A stretch of 64,000 nucleotides of DNA from the NCBI GenBank assembly GCA_026418275.1, contig JAOABQ010000087.1:62001-126000 (forward strand), written 5' to 3'. Of this stretch, positions 40,682 to 50,317 are shown piece by piece. The translations under genes were made by a program, and so were the position numbers. Numbering within the stretch: position 1 is the first letter of the stretch; every line of letters begins with the position of its first letter. Under the pieces are notes generated by a model, which searched no databases, had not been told where the DNA came from, and saw only the letters and a list, made by a program, of their open reading frames with translations. Origin of the DNA: Clostridia bacterium (GTDB lineage Bacteria > Bacillota > Clostridia > Acetivibrionales > DSM-2933).

Positions 40682-41977
40682 ATGTCCAGGTATGATGAAA
40701 AGAAACAACTAAAATGCTCTTTCTGCGGGAAAACCCAGGAACAGGTAAAAAGACTGGTTGCAGGGCCCGGTGTTTATATTTGTGATGAATGTATCGAACT
40801 TTGTTCTGAAATTATTGAGGAAGAGTTTGAGGAAGCAAAGAATGACACCGAGCTGAGTGATGTTCCGAAACCAAAGGAGATTAAGGAAATACTTGACCAG
40901 TATGTAATCGGTCAGGATGCAGCAAAAAGGTCACTTTCGGTTGCCGTTTACAATCACTATAAGAGGATCAATACGGACCATAAAAATGCGGATGTAGAAC
41001 TGCAGAAAAGTAATATTGTTATGCTTGGACCAACAGGATCGGGTAAAACTCTTTTGGCGCAGACACTTGCGAAGATTTTAAATGTACCCTTTGCAATTGC
41101 TGATGCGACATCACTCACGGAGGCTGGTTATGTTGGCGAAGATGTTGAGAATATACTTTTAAAATTAATACAAGCTGCAGATTACGACATTGAGAAAGCT
41201 GAGAAAGGTATCATTTATATCGATGAAATCGATAAAATTGCCAGAAAGTCTGAAAATCCATCCATTACAAGAGACGTAAGCGGGGAGGGTGTTCAGCAGG
41301 CATTACTTAAGATACTGGAAGGAACTACAGCTTCGGTACCGCCTCAGGGTGGGAGAAAACATCCCCATCAGGAGTTTATCCAGATTGATACCACCAATAT
41401 CCTTTTTATCTGTGGTGGGGCCTTTGATGGAATTGATAAAATCATTCAAGGACGCATTGGTAAAAAGTCATTAGGTTTTGGAGCGAAGATTGAAAGTACA
41501 AAAAACAGAGATGTTGGCGAAACTTTAAAGCATATTCTTCCGCAGGATTTGTTGAAATTTGGGCTCATTCCTGAGTTTGTAGGAAGACTTCCTGTTATAG
41601 TTACGTTAAACTCTCTCGATAAAAGTGCTTTAGTGCAAATATTGACCGAGCCGAAGAATGCTTTGGTCAAACAGTACCAGAAATTGTTTGAGATGGACGA
41701 TGTGCTGCTGGAGTTTGAACCGGATGCACTGGACTCTATTGCAGATAAGGCAATTAAGAGAAATACGGGAGCAAGAGGGCTGCGTGCAATTCTCGAGGAG
41801 ATTATGCTTGACGTGATGTATGATATACCGTCGGCAGTCAACGTGGAGAAGTGCGTTATAAATAAGGAAACCGTTGAAAGCAATCTTGCACCGAATTTGG
41901 TAATTAATGAAAACAAAAAGTCCATTAAAAAACCGGCAGGTAAGAAATCCAGAGTTAAAAGAGAATCTGTGTCATAG
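40682..41977 (+). CDS. clpX: ATP-dependent Clp protease ATP-binding subunit ClpX
   Basis: 431 residues. The N-terminal zinc-binding domain has CSFCGK and CDECIELC; the AAA+ core has Walker [16 protein letters not shown], Walker [12 protein letters not shown], and the sensor regions; the pore loop and the IGF-type ClpP-docking loop ([10 protein letters not shown]) are present. It unfolds substrates, including ssrA-tagged proteins made with the tmRNA found later in this window. A strong hairpin follows. Confidence 0.98.
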   Translation: MSRYDEKKQLKCSFCGKTQEQVKRLVAGPGVYICDECIELCSEIIEEEFEEAKNDTELSDVPKPKEIKEILDQYVIGQDAAKRSLSVAVYNHYKRINTDHKNADVELQKSNIVMLGPTGSGKTLLAQTLAKILNVPFAIADATSLTEAGYVGEDVENILLKLIQAADYDIEKAEKGIIYIDEIDKIARKSENPSITRDVSGEGVQQALLKILEGTTASVPPQGGRKHPHQEFIQIDTTNILFICGGAFDGIDKIIQGRIGKKSLGFGAKIESTKNRDVGETLKHILPQDLLKFGLIPEFVGRLPVIVTLNSLDKSALVQILTEPKNALVKQYQKLFEMDDVLLEFEPDALDSIADKAIKRNTGARGLRAILEEIMLDVMYDIPSAVNVEKCVINKETVESNLAPNLVINENKKSIKKPAGKKSRVKRESVS

Positions 41978-41990
41978 AATGATGCATATA

Positions 41991-42024
41991 AAAAATAGAA
42001 CCATGAAAACATGGTTCTATTTTT
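41991..42024. terminator. Terminator after clpX
   Basis: AAAAATAGAACCATG and CATGGTTCTATTTTT form a perfect 15-bp stem with an AAAA loop. The A and T flanks allow action in either direction. Confidence 0.9.
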
Positions 42025-42030
42025 TATATG

Positions 42031-42143
42031 GGGAAGCAATCAGCAAAAATCATCCGTGTTTGATGCATGGATGTTTTTTATTAGCGGTATTGCGAAGCAA
42101 TCACCATAAATCATCTGAGCTCGATGCTCAGATGATTTTTATT
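42031..42143 (+). repeat. Two tandem diverged copies of a hairpin unit
   Basis: Copies start at 42031 (GGGAAGCAATCAGCAAAAAT) and 42092 (GCGAAGCAATCACCATAAAT), 61 bases apart. Each continues into a hairpin and a T-run. The second has a perfect 13-bp stem (AAATCATCTGAGC with GCTCAGATGATTT); the first has a shorter stem, CATCCGTG with CATGGATG. They are stacked directly behind the clpX terminator. The 200 bases after them, up to 42353, hold nothing recognised. Confidence 0.65.
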
Positions 42144-42352
42144 TGCGCATTCCTTTTAAAACACTAAAAGAAACCTCTTTGTCTAATTTGAAGAAACACA
42201 ACTAAAATAAAACACAGCATTTGCCGGGGATAAAATGAAGTTCAAAGTAAATACTATGTATAAACAAGGCTAAAAAAGAAATGATAAATGTGTTCGGAAT
42301 GGAAAATACGGATAAAAATAAAATGACCCGAAGGATGTACCGGATTAGTTAG

Positions 42353-42463
42353 AGATAACGAACTGTAAAAGTAAAAATTCGATTTCCGAAAGAACTGATA
42401 TTCATTTTATTAAAAGATATTGGGCATCTCTCGAATTTTACTTATGTTCACACTTCATTATCT
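42353..42463. repeat. Palindromic repeat element, copy 1 (upstream of lonB)
   Basis: About 111 bp. The left end AGATAACGAACTGTAAAA and the reverse complement of the right end, AGATAATGAAGTGTGAAC, are imperfect inverted repeats of about 30 bp. The same two ends recur at 44244-44346, with a different centre. It ends 40 bases before the lonB start. It looks like a small non-autonomous mobile repeat or a large RNA hairpin. Confidence 0.72.
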
Positions 42464-42503
42464 GGATTTAACGGAAGAATTTAAATACGGGGGAGGAAGG
42501 AAA

Positions 42504-44180
42504 ATGCTAACCAGCACTTTTTTTATTATACAATTTTTTTTCTCGATTATCATTGGGATCTACTTTTTAAATTTACTTAAATCTCAGCAGGGAAATAAAA
42601 GTGCGATTGACAAAGAATCAAAAAAAGAGTTGGATAAACTCAAAAGAATGCGAGAAGTAAAACTTACAGAGCCTTTATCAGAAAAGACCAGACCGTCATC
42701 CATAGAAGATATCATTGGGCAGGAACAAGGGCTTAGGGCTTTAAGAGCTGCACTTTGCGGGCCTAATCCCCAGCACGTTATTATTTATGGTCCTCCGGGA
42801 GTAGGGAAAACTGCCGCGGCGAGGGTTATACTGGAAGAGGCAAAGAAGAGTGAGATATCTCCTTTCAGAAAAGATGCAAAATTTTTGGAGGTTGATGCCA
42901 CCATTGTCCGTTTTGATGAAAGAGGAATTGCAGACCCGCTTATCGGATCGGTACATGACCCGATTTACCAGGGAGCAGGAGCATATGGCATTGCGGGCGT
43001 TCCGCAGCCCAAGCCGGGAGCCGTAACCAAGGCCCATGGGGGGATCCTTTTTATCGACGAAATTGGGGAACTCCATACCATACAAATGAATAAATTACTT
43101 AAAGTATTGGAAGATCGCAGAGTATTTTTGGAAAGCGCATATTATAATTCGGAAGATCCAAACATACCCTCTCATATCCATGAGATATTCAGAAACGGCC
43201 TTCCTGCCGATTTCCGGCTGGTTGGTGCAACTACCCGGAGCGCAGAAGATATACCCCCTGCCATTCGTTCAAGATGTGTCGAGATTTATTTCAGGCCTTT
43301 GATGGCAGGTGAAGTTGCAAAAATTGCAAAGAATGCCTCATTAAAAGGAAACTTCCAAATGGAGGACGGGGCAGAGGATTTGGTGGCAAAATACGCACAA
43401 AACGGTAGGGATGCAGTAAACATTATTCAAACTGCCGGTGGGGTTGCCCTTGTGGAGGGAAGGACGGTTATATCAAGAAAGGATATCGAATGGGTTATTG
43501 AATTTGGACACTATACCCCCAGAATGGATAAAAAAATCTGTGCAGGTGAATATGTAGGGTGTATTAACGGCCTTGCGGTATTTGGCAATTCTACCGGTGC
43601 AGTCATTGATATTGAAGTAACTGCTTCAAAAGCATTGAGCGGCAAAGGGGAAATAAAGGTTACAGGAATCGTTGAGGAAGAAGAAATGGATGGAAGAGGA
43701 CACCGGTTCAAGCGGAAAAGTTCTGCTAAAGCTTCGGTGGAAAATGTACTTACTGTCTTAAAGAAATTCCTGGACGTAGATTGCAAAGAGTATGATATTC
43801 ACCTTAATTTTCCAGGTGGAGTTCCTATCGATGGCCCTTCGGCGGGAATAGCCATCGCATCTGCAGTTTATTCGGCAGTAAAAAATATTCCCATCCCCAG
43901 TGATATCGCAATGACTGGAGAAATCTCCATACGGGGTAAGGTTAAGCCTGTGGGCGGAGTGCCTGCCAAGGTAGAAGCGGCAATAAATGCAGGGATCAAG
44001 AGGGTTTTGATACCAGCGGAAAATTGGCAGGAAATGTTTGAGGATATGGACATTGAAGTTATTAAAGTAGAAGAAATAGAGGAAGTGGTAGGGATTCTAT
44101 TCGATAAAAAGGAAGAGGGTAGAATCGAAGTACCTGTAAGCGGCAATGTAGTCAGTGTTTTAACTGCATCCGGAGCATGA
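42504..44180 (+). CDS. lonB: LonB-type membrane-anchored ATP-dependent protease
   Basis: 558 residues. A membrane helix lies at about residues 4-24. The AAA+ module has Walker A YGPPGVGKTAAARVI and Walker B GGILFIDEIGEL. The C-terminal Lon peptidase has the catalytic serine in PIDGPSAGIAIA and the lysine in GGVPAKVEAA. It lacks the long N-terminal domain of LonA. In Bacillus the lonB gene also sits beside clpX and is active during sporulation. The frame is open back to 42420, inside the repeat element, but GGGGGAGGAAGG just before the ATG at 42504 fixes the start. Confidence 0.93.
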   Translation: MLTSTFFIIQFFFSIIIGIYFLNLLKSQQGNKSAIDKESKKELDKLKRMREVKLTEPLSEKTRPSSIEDIIGQEQGLRALRAALCGPNPQHVIIYGPPGVGKTAAARVILEEAKKSEISPFRKDAKFLEVDATIVRFDERGIADPLIGSVHDPIYQGAGAYGIAGVPQPKPGAVTKAHGGILFIDEIGELHTIQMNKLLKVLEDRRVFLESAYYNSEDPNIPSHIHEIFRNGLPADFRLVGATTRSAEDIPPAIRSRCVEIYFRPLMAGEVAKIAKNASLKGNFQMEDGAEDLVAKYAQNGRDAVNIIQTAGGVALVEGRTVISRKDIEWVIEFGHYTPRMDKKICAGEYVGCINGLAVFGNSTGAVIDIEVTASKALSGKGEIKVTGIVEEEEMDGRGHRFKRKSSAKASVENVLTVLKKFLDVDCKEYDIHLNFPGGVPIDGPSAGIAIASAVYSAVKNIPIPSDIAMTGEISIRGKVKPVGGVPAKVEAAINAGIKRVLIPAENWQEMFEDMDIEVIKVEEIEEVVGILFDKKEEGRIEVPVSGNVVSVLTASGA

Positions 44181-44226
44181 TGCCAAAAAGGGTTAGGGAG
44201 TGATTGCCCCCTAACCCTTTTTGGCA
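44181..44226 (+). terminator. Terminator after lonB
   Basis: A perfect 18-bp stem directly after the stop codon: TGCCAAAAAGGGTTAGGG against CCCTAACCCTTTTTGGCA with a 10-base loop. The strength of the stem makes it convincing even without a long T-run after it. Confidence 0.88.
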
Positions 44227-44243
44227 TTATACTCATCCTATTC

Positions 44244-44346
44244 TATAGATAACGAACTGTAAAATTAAAATTTCGATTTCTGACACCTAAGTAAACCAGG
44301 TATTTCATCTCTCGAATTTTACTATGTTTACACTTCGTTATCTATA
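44244..44346. repeat. Palindromic repeat element, copy 2 (downstream of lonB)
   Basis: About 103 bp. The ends TATAGATAACGAA and TTCGTTATCTATA are perfect 13-bp inverted repeats, and the wider arms (AACTGTAAAATTAAAA; CGAATTTTACTATG) match copy 1 at 42353. Both copies lie in the same orientation on either side of lonB and its terminator. The 297 bases from here to uppP have no gene. Confidence 0.75.
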
Positions 44347-44643
44347 TATCAATGAAATTTTCATCGGTCTTCATATCTCTTTAAAAAACTTTATATACTG
44401 ATATAAGGGTTTTAAGGATGATAAGAATTTTCATGAAACAGCAGGCTTCTTAAAATATGTATTTACAAACCCATCGTTTAATAATAAGATAAAAAAAGGT
44501 TTTAAATCATATAGAGATTATGGGAAATCGAAGGGATTCCATACCGGGCAGTTTAGCATGTTTGCTTTATGGTATACCAACGGTTGAGCACCGTATTTCT
44601 AAAAGAAATCAAATAAAAATTTATTGTTTGAGGGGGAATAGCG

Positions 44644-45444
44644 TTGGATAACATACAAGCTTTTATTTTAGGGATTGTACAAGGTCTTACGGAGTTTTTA
44701 CCCATTAGCAGTTCCGGGCATCTCACCTTGTTTCAGAAAATGTTCGGGCTTCAGGGGGATGTGTTTTCATTCGATGTGGCTGTTCACATGGCAACACTGA
44801 TGGCAGTGTTCTTTGTATTTTGGAAGGATATTTTGGATATTCTAAAGAAGCCCTTTGGAAAGTTTTCTTTGTTAATTATCGTGGGGGCCATTCCTACGAT
44901 TGCTATCGGACTTCTTTTTAAGGATTTTTTTGAGGGGCTTTATGAGTCTGGTGTTAGTTTAGGCATAGAATTTATATTTACAGGAATGGTTCTTTGGTAT
45001 GCTGAAAGTGCAAAGGGCAAAGGAAAGGGGCTTGAAAAAACTACATATGCTGATGCTGCCTTAATCGGAGTAGCCCAAGGGGTTGCAATACTTCCTGCTG
45101 TATCAAGGTCGGGACTTACCATTGCAGCGGCTCTTTTTAAGGGACTTGACCGTGAGTTTGCAGCAAAGTTTTCATTTTTAGTATCCATACCCCCTATTCT
45201 GGGTGCAACCATGCTGGATATTTTAAAGCTCATTAAGGGAACTGAGAAAATGGAAATCGGATACAGTCCTATGATTATCGGAATGGTTGCTGCGGCTGTA
45301 TCAGGGTACTTGGCGGTAAAGTTTATGATTAAAATCATCTCTAAGGGAAAGCTGAGAGGATTTTCCTATTATGTTTTTCTCCTTGGCGGACTTATTTTGG
45401 TCGACCAATTGTTTACGGGAATCTTTTTTGAGAAGTTTTTCTAA
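44644..45444 (+). CDS. uppP: Undecaprenyl-diphosphatase
   Basis: 266 residues, eight or so membrane helices. Catalytic motif 1 is GLTEFLPISSSGH and motif 2 is LPAVSRSGLTIAAAL. It recycles undecaprenyl pyrophosphate for cell-wall synthesis and gives some bacitracin tolerance. TTG start preceded by GAGGGGG. tsaD follows 40 bases later. Confidence 0.95.
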   Translation: MDNIQAFILGIVQGLTEFLPISSSGHLTLFQKMFGLQGDVFSFDVAVHMATLMAVFFVFWKDILDILKKPFGKFSLLIIVGAIPTIAIGLLFKDFFEGLYESGVSLGIEFIFTGMVLWYAESAKGKGKGLEKTTYADAALIGVAQGVAILPAVSRSGLTIAAALFKGLDREFAAKFSFLVSIPPILGATMLDILKLIKGTEKMEIGYSPMIIGMVAAAVSGYLAVKFMIKIISKGKLRGFSYYVFLLGGLILVDQLFTGIFFEKFF

Positions 45445-45484
45445 GTGCAATATATGAATATTACATGAAAAGCAGGTGTTGGCA

Positions 45485-46516
45485 TTGAGAGATACAAAAG
45501 AGGACTTTTATGTCCTGGGAATTGAGACAAGCTGTGATGAGACTTCTGCGGCAGTTGTAAAAAATGGCCGGCAGGTTCTTTCCAATGTGATTTCCTCGCA
45601 GGTTTGTCTCTTTCAAAAATATGGTGGTGTAGTACCCGAAATTGCTTCAAGAAAGCACGTAGAATTAATTGTGCCTGTTATTAGTGAAGCCCTTGAAAAA
45701 TCGGGAATGACATTAGAAGATATGAACGCCATTGGAGTAACTTATGGGCCTGGCTTGGTAGGAGCTTTGTTGGTAGGCTTATCCGCAGCAAAAGGCCTGG
45801 CATTTTCATTGGACAAGCCCCTTGTCGGTGTGCATCATATTGAGGGCCATATTGCTGCGAATTATATTGATCATCCTGATTTGGAGCCTCCTTTCATTTG
45901 CCTTGTTGTTTCAGGAGGACACAGCCATATTGTCTATGTAGCGGATTACAACCAGTTTGAAATATTGGGCCAAACGAGGGATGATGCAGCAGGGGAGGCC
46001 TTTGATAAGGTTGCCCGTGCCATTGGACTTGGATATCCCGGGGGGCCGCTTATCGACAAGGCTGCCAGGGATGGAAATCCTAAGGCAATGGCTTTTCCCA
46101 GAGTTTATTTTGATCAGGGATCTCTGGACTTTAGTTTTAGCGGTATCAAGACAGCAGTATTAAATTATTTGAACGGAATGCAGCAAAAAGGGGAGCCAAT
46201 CTCTGTAGAGGACGTGGCAGCCAGTTTTCAACAAGCAGTGGTCGATGTATTGGTAAATAACGTCCTTAAAGCGGCAAGAGCAAAAAATACCCGAAATATT
46301 GCACTTGCGGGCGGTGTAGCGGCGAATTCACTTCTTAGGAGTCAACTTAAAAACTTTGCAGAAAAAGAGGGATTCCGGGTGTTTTATCCAAGCCCTGTTT
46401 TATGTACGGATAACGCGGCAATGATTGCATGTGCTGCATTTTATGAATATAAAAAGGGGATTGTTTCTTCTTTGGATTTAAATGCGGTACCGGGGCTAAA
46501 GCTTGGGGAAAGATAA
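45485..46516 (+). CDS. tsaD: tRNA threonylcarbamoyladenosine biosynthesis protein TsaD
   Basis: 343 residues. [16 protein letters not shown] at the start, the metal-binding [10 protein letters not shown] motif, the [16 protein letters not shown] segment, and the ASKH-fold [12 protein letters not shown]. With TsaB and TsaE it attaches threonylcarbamoyl to A37 of tRNAs that read ANN codons. Several in-frame starts are crowded together. CAGGTG at 45472-45477 points to the TTG at 45485; a GTG at 45476 overlaps it. Confidence 0.95.
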   Translation: MRDTKEDFYVLGIETSCDETSAAVVKNGRQVLSNVISSQVCLFQKYGGVVPEIASRKHVELIVPVISEALEKSGMTLEDMNAIGVTYGPGLVGALLVGLSAAKGLAFSLDKPLVGVHHIEGHIAANYIDHPDLEPPFICLVVSGGHSHIVYVADYNQFEILGQTRDDAAGEAFDKVARAIGLGYPGGPLIDKAARDGNPKAMAFPRVYFDQGSLDFSFSGIKTAVLNYLNGMQQKGEPISVEDVAASFQQAVVDVLVNNVLKAARAKNTRNIALAGGVAANSLLRSQLKNFAEKEGFRVFYPSPVLCTDNAAMIACAAFYEYKKGIVSSLDLNAVPGLKLGER

Positions 46517-46519
46517 ATA

Positions 46520-46868
46520 AGTGGATAAGCATATTTCAAAAGTTTTGCGCATATAATTTCTATTTGTGGATAACTCACTTTTATCCACATGGGAAATAAT
46601 ATTGCCCACACTGGATGATAGGCCTTGTCCGGGAAATATCCGAGAAAAAAAATCCACAATTTGCATATGGATTTCAATAGGAAATGTTTGTTAAATTTTT
46701 GCCATGGGCCTTGAAAGCCTTGAAATAACTAGTGCAGACAGGTTGGGGTTTTTGTGTTCATATTACAGGTTGTTGAAATTCCGGATGTGAATAATGTGGA
46801 AATATTTTAAGAAGTCAGTATTTTGGCAAGTTACGGCATGTGGATAAGTGTGTGGATACTGTGGATTA
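46520..46868. other. Cluster of DnaA boxes between tsaD and the radical SAM gene
   Basis: Perfect TTATCCACA boxes occur at 46565-46573, 46581-46589 and 46839-46847. Near matches (one difference) are at 46520-46528, 46786-46794, 46851-46859 and 46860-46868, and weaker ones at 46650 and 46795. The last three strong sites are adjacent and in one orientation, 9-12 bases apart. This density is far above chance. dnaA and dnaN are not nearby, so this looks like a DnaA-binding regulatory or titration site rather than the main origin. Confidence 0.78.
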
Positions 46869-46911
46869 AAACATTTGTAATAGATTTCACTTTGGAAAAA
46901 ATAGGTGAGTT

Positions 46912-48249
46912 ATGAAATTTGCTGATAAAAATAAAATGATATATACGCTATTTAAAACCAATATTTTACCGGTTACATCCTTATGCAATACCGCATGCAT
47001 TTTTTGCAGCCACAAACAGAACCCGAAGGAAGTGGAGGTTTTTCAGTTACCCAAATTAACCCTGGATGACTATGAGGAAATGATCGGCTTTTTGTCTCCA
47101 AACAAAAAGATTGTTATAGGTGAATCAGCAACCAGAATCATAGAGGGTGAGCCCTTTGCCAATAAGGATTTTATGCCCATCCTTAAAATCATAAGAAAGA
47201 AGTTTAAGAATACCCCTGTTCAAATTACTACAAATGGGATACTTCTTAATGAAGAAGTTGTAAAGGAGCTTGTGGAGCTCCAAAATATTGAACTGAATGT
47301 TTCTGTAAACGCTGTGAATCCCTCACTTCGCAAAAAAATTCTGGGAATTCAAGGCAGTCAAAATATAGAGGAAAAAATACTTCTTTTAAAAAATAGGATC
47401 AAGTTTAGCGGAAGTCTGGTATGGGTTCCCGAATTAATGGAATATAAGGATGTTGAGGAAGTCATAGCTTTGTTGGCTGAAAATGAAGGGGAACATGTTA
47501 GGGTATTTTTACCCGGCGTCACCGCTTCCGGAAACAAACTCAACATGGAACTCCGCCATATCTACAAGGATATGGAAGCCTTTGCTGTACAAATGAGAGA
47601 AAAATACAAATTTCCGGTTATAGTTGAGCCTTCATATATCTCAAGCCTGGATTGCAAAGTAGACGGGGTGATCCGGAATAGTCCTGCGTATACCGCCGGG
47701 ATCGAAACAGGGGACATTATAAAATCGGTGAACGGAATGCAGCCCTCTACCCGGGTTGATGGGTTTAATAGGGCTTATGCACAAAAGGATCCGGTTTTAA
47801 CGCTTTTAAGGCAAGACCGATTGATCGAGGTGAAATTGGAAAAGAAAAAAAACACATCCCCGGGATTTGTCGTATTGTATGACGTAGATCCGGACTTGGC
47901 ATTGCTTATTAAAGACACAGTAAAAAGATATAATGCAGGAAAAGTCTTATTTGTCACATCGGATTTAGCTTTTGAAATGATACAAAGCTTCCTTAGAGCC
48001 AGCCTTTTTGACTTTGAGTATGATGTCCTTAAGGCGGAGAATTTATTTTTTGGAGGAACAATCCGGTGCGCCGGATTGTTAACTGTAAAAGACATTTTAA
48101 AAGCAGTGGAAGAGTTTTTACAATGTGCTGCCCGGCCGGACTTGATTTTACTTCCTCCTGCCATGTTTGATCATCACAATAGGGATCTGATCGGAGACTC
48201 TATCCATGAGATAGAAAAAAGGTTTGGCGTCACAGTAGACACCCTATAA
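46912..48249 (+). CDS. Radical SAM protein with internal PDZ and DUF512-like C-terminus
   Basis: 445 residues. The cluster motif CxxxCxxC is at Cys25, Cys29 and Cys32 (SLCNTACIFCSHK), with a radical SAM half-barrel to about residue 225. Residues ~240-315 are a PDZ domain (GVIRNSPAYTAGIETGDIIKSVNG split around 255-278). The C-terminal 115 residues have the GGTIRCAGLLTVKDIL stretch that recalls DUF512. In the known DUF512 family the PDZ comes first, so the domain order here is different. Reaction unknown. The ATG follows a weak AGGTGAG and the DnaA-box cluster. Confidence 0.78.
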   Translation: MKFADKNKMIYTLFKTNILPVTSLCNTACIFCSHKQNPKEVEVFQLPKLTLDDYEEMIGFLSPNKKIVIGESATRIIEGEPFANKDFMPILKIIRKKFKNTPVQITTNGILLNEEVVKELVELQNIELNVSVNAVNPSLRKKILGIQGSQNIEEKILLLKNRIKFSGSLVWVPELMEYKDVEEVIALLAENEGEHVRVFLPGVTASGNKLNMELRHIYKDMEAFAVQMREKYKFPVIVEPSYISSLDCKVDGVIRNSPAYTAGIETGDIIKSVNGMQPSTRVDGFNRAYAQKDPVLTLLRQDRLIEVKLEKKKNTSPGFVVLYDVDPDLALLIKDTVKRYNAGKVLFVTSDLAFEMIQSFLRASLFDFEYDVLKAENLFFGGTIRCAGLLTVKDILKAVEEFLQCAARPDLILLPPAMFDHHNRDLIGDSIHEIEKRFGVTVDTL

Positions 48250-48256
48250 GTTAGGA

Positions 48257-48997
48257 TCATTTATTTTGATTGGTATAGGCATTGTAATAACCCAACACTT
48301 TAACTACATAATCCTGCGTTTCACGGAAGGGCGGAATGCCATGGTACTTGATTACATTGTTGGGACCTGCATTATATGCGGCAAGTGCCAGCTTGTAATC
48401 TCCATTAAAGGCTTTCAGTTGGTCTCTTAGATACCGGGTTCCTCCATCAATATTCTGTGCAATATCCCATGGATCGGTAACCTTTAATGCATCGGCAGTA
48501 CCGGGCATTAGCTGCATTAAGCCCTGTGCACCCGCATGGGACAGGGATTTGGGATTAAATCCGGATTCCTGCTGGATTACAGCACGGATTAAATGGGGAT
48601 CTACCCCATACTTCTTTGAAGCAAGCTCAATATTTGCATTAATGACGGACATGAGAACTGTCTTATCTTTAGGAATAACGGCACTGCTGGATGCCCTGGA
48701 CTCTGTAGCTCTTTCGACATCCTTACTTCTGTCGTTGCCTTCCTTATCTACTGCTTTTGGCTTTGGCTGGGTGATTGGAATACCGGAAATCAATGGTTCA
48801 TCATCATTAGGGAATCCGCCTGCATCCGTTTCATTTTCTAAATCGGTATCTATGATCGATGGAGTGTTTTTATTCAAGGCTTTGTCAAGATACTTCTGAA
48901 ATGAAGCATCTTCTTCCAAACCGTCCATTTTTAAAGGAACCCTACTTTGAATTTCATATAATTTTTGTCTGAAAATATCCGAAACCTTTAACGACAT
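48257..48997 (-). CDS. Lytic transglycosylase (SLT domain)
   Basis: 246 residues on the minus strand, convergent with the radical SAM gene. The C-terminal 125 residues are a goose-lysozyme-type SLT domain: [17 protein letters not shown] with the catalytic Glu, [13 protein letters not shown], and [12 protein letters not shown]. It cleaves peptidoglycan glycan strands. The first ~110 residues are polar and disordered-looking, and there is no signal peptide, so its route to the wall is unclear. AGGTGA lies before the ATG at 48997. Confidence 0.9.
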   Translation of the reverse strand: MSLKVSDIFRQKLYEIQSRVPLKMDGLEEDASFQKYLDKALNKNTPSIIDTDLENETDAGGFPNDDEPLISGIPITQPKPKAVDKEGNDRSKDVERATESRASSSAVIPKDKTVLMSVINANIELASKKYGVDPHLIRAVIQQESGFNPKSLSHAGAQGLMQLMPGTADALKVTDPWDIAQNIDGGTRYLRDQLKAFNGDYKLALAAYNAGPNNVIKYHGIPPFRETQDYVVKVLGYYNAYTNQNK

Positions 48998-49261
48998 CAA
49001 ATCACCTCAAATAGCAGCGGGGCTGCGGTATAATGAAGAGATATACCCTAAATACAAGGGGGATGTAGAAACAAAATCCCTTAGAAGCACCCTATATTCT
49101 TATTATAATATATCGGAACATATTTTAAAATAACTAATGAAGAATGTTAATATTTCCTAAGGGAAAGCATTTTTGTTTCTGGAAGCCAATGAACCTAGTA
49201 ATGAACGCTTTAACGGTATATGCGGCAGGTCATGGTTTGAATGTATCATCATTTTTATAGA

Positions 49262-49594
49262 TTAAGATACCTCCAGTTTTGTGCTTTTCAAAAACTTGGA
49301 GCAGGCCCTTTTACGTTCACCGTCAAACTGTCTGACTGAGAAAAGCTTGCAAAGACCAATGGTGGAGTTGGCCAAAGGATTCATGTCGCTTACAACAAAA
49401 TTTTCACACTGAATGCATTTAAAATCATTGTCTTTAAATGATTTGGATTGGGGCATAAACTTATGCTTTTTACACACGTAATCAGGGGAGACGGCACCCT
49501 CTTCCCTGCATAATATATCATTATTGACATTCATGCTTGTACCTCGGATACAATTTATACATGATTTCTTGGGCTTTATGCTATGCTTAAACAC
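49262..49594 (-). CDS. Cysteine-rich small protein with two repeated four-Cys units
   Basis: 110 residues on the minus strand. Two similar units are seen. Unit 1 has CINC, a Cys 14 residues on and a Cys in YVCKKHKF; unit 2 has CIQC, a Cys in IGLCKLF and a Cys in RACSKFLK. Each could bind one zinc. No enzyme motif is visible. AGGAGG seven bases before the GTG at 49594 identifies the start; the frame runs further upstream without support. I do not know the family. The 264 bases between it and the transglycosylase gene hold no gene. Confidence 0.72.
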   Translation of the reverse strand: MFKHSIKPKKSCINCIRGTSMNVNNDILCREEGAVSPDYVCKKHKFMPQSKSFKDNDFKCIQCENFVVSDMNPLANSTIGLCKLFSVRQFDGERKRACSKFLKSTKLEVS

Positions 49595-49886
49595 GTATTT
49601 TCCTCCTAAGAGCAAAAAGGTCTGATTAACAGTAGAGTAAAAAGGGTTATTCATACTCATTTGCATCAAAGCTATATGGATCATTTCTAAAAAGCACTAA
49701 TTATTATCGGATTAATGAAATACTGCAATACAATGCAAATAAGTATCAGATCCTCTTTAATTTAGAGAGAATGCTTTGTTTCTCCAAAAAGTTATACCGG
49801 ACAGTTTGTAAGGATTAATATAAACCGTTATATCCTTCCAGTTAACAGACTATATTATAACATTAACATTTTAGGTTTGGAACAGA

Positions 49887-50105
49887 ATGGGAAATAAGCT
49901 TTTGATATTTTTAAAATATTTAGGAAGCGAAATAAGAAGCCGGTTTTATTTTGCGATGGACGATATTTTGAAAGGCCCTGCTTTTCGAAATTTTAACTGC
50001 TTTCAATGTATTAAGGCAATTCAGTACGGCTTGGCAAAAGATAAGTTTAATACATTAAATTCATATGATTTGCAGGAAATTTATTTTAAAAGTAAACTGT
50101 TTTGA
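49887..50105 (+). CDS. Hypothetical 72-residue protein
   Basis: Short, basic, with helix-forming pattern (LLIFLKYLGSEIRSRFYFAMDDIL) and a CFQC pair in the middle. The ribosome binding site is weak (TTAGGTTTGG). No neighbour is close on either side. It may be real, but I see no support beyond an intact frame with plausible composition. The 290 bases before it contain nothing recognised. Confidence 0.35.
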   Translation: MGNKLLIFLKYLGSEIRSRFYFAMDDILKGPAFRNFNCFQCIKAIQYGLAKDKFNTLNSYDLQEIYFKSKLF

Positions 50106-50317
50106 AAGGCAAAAAGGCTTAAACTTTTATTGTTCGGGTGTAAAACCATTACAAGACGTATTGATAATATTTTGAAAAGATCATATGGTATTTACTTCTT
50201 TTATCCGTAAATGGTTTAAAAGTAAGAGATCCTAATGTATAATGATATAAAATGGGCAGAAAATATATTTGTTTACATAATAATTAGTTTCGTAAAAATT
50301 GTAATATGCTATCAATC

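Noticed and set aside
42420..42503. N-terminal extension of LonB
   Set aside because: It is translated from the palindromic repeat element; the strong binding site lies just before 42504.
46520..46868. Main chromosomal origin
   Set aside because: DnaA boxes are dense, but dnaA, dnaN, recF or rpmH are not beside it, and no clear AT-rich unwinding region follows the tight box array.
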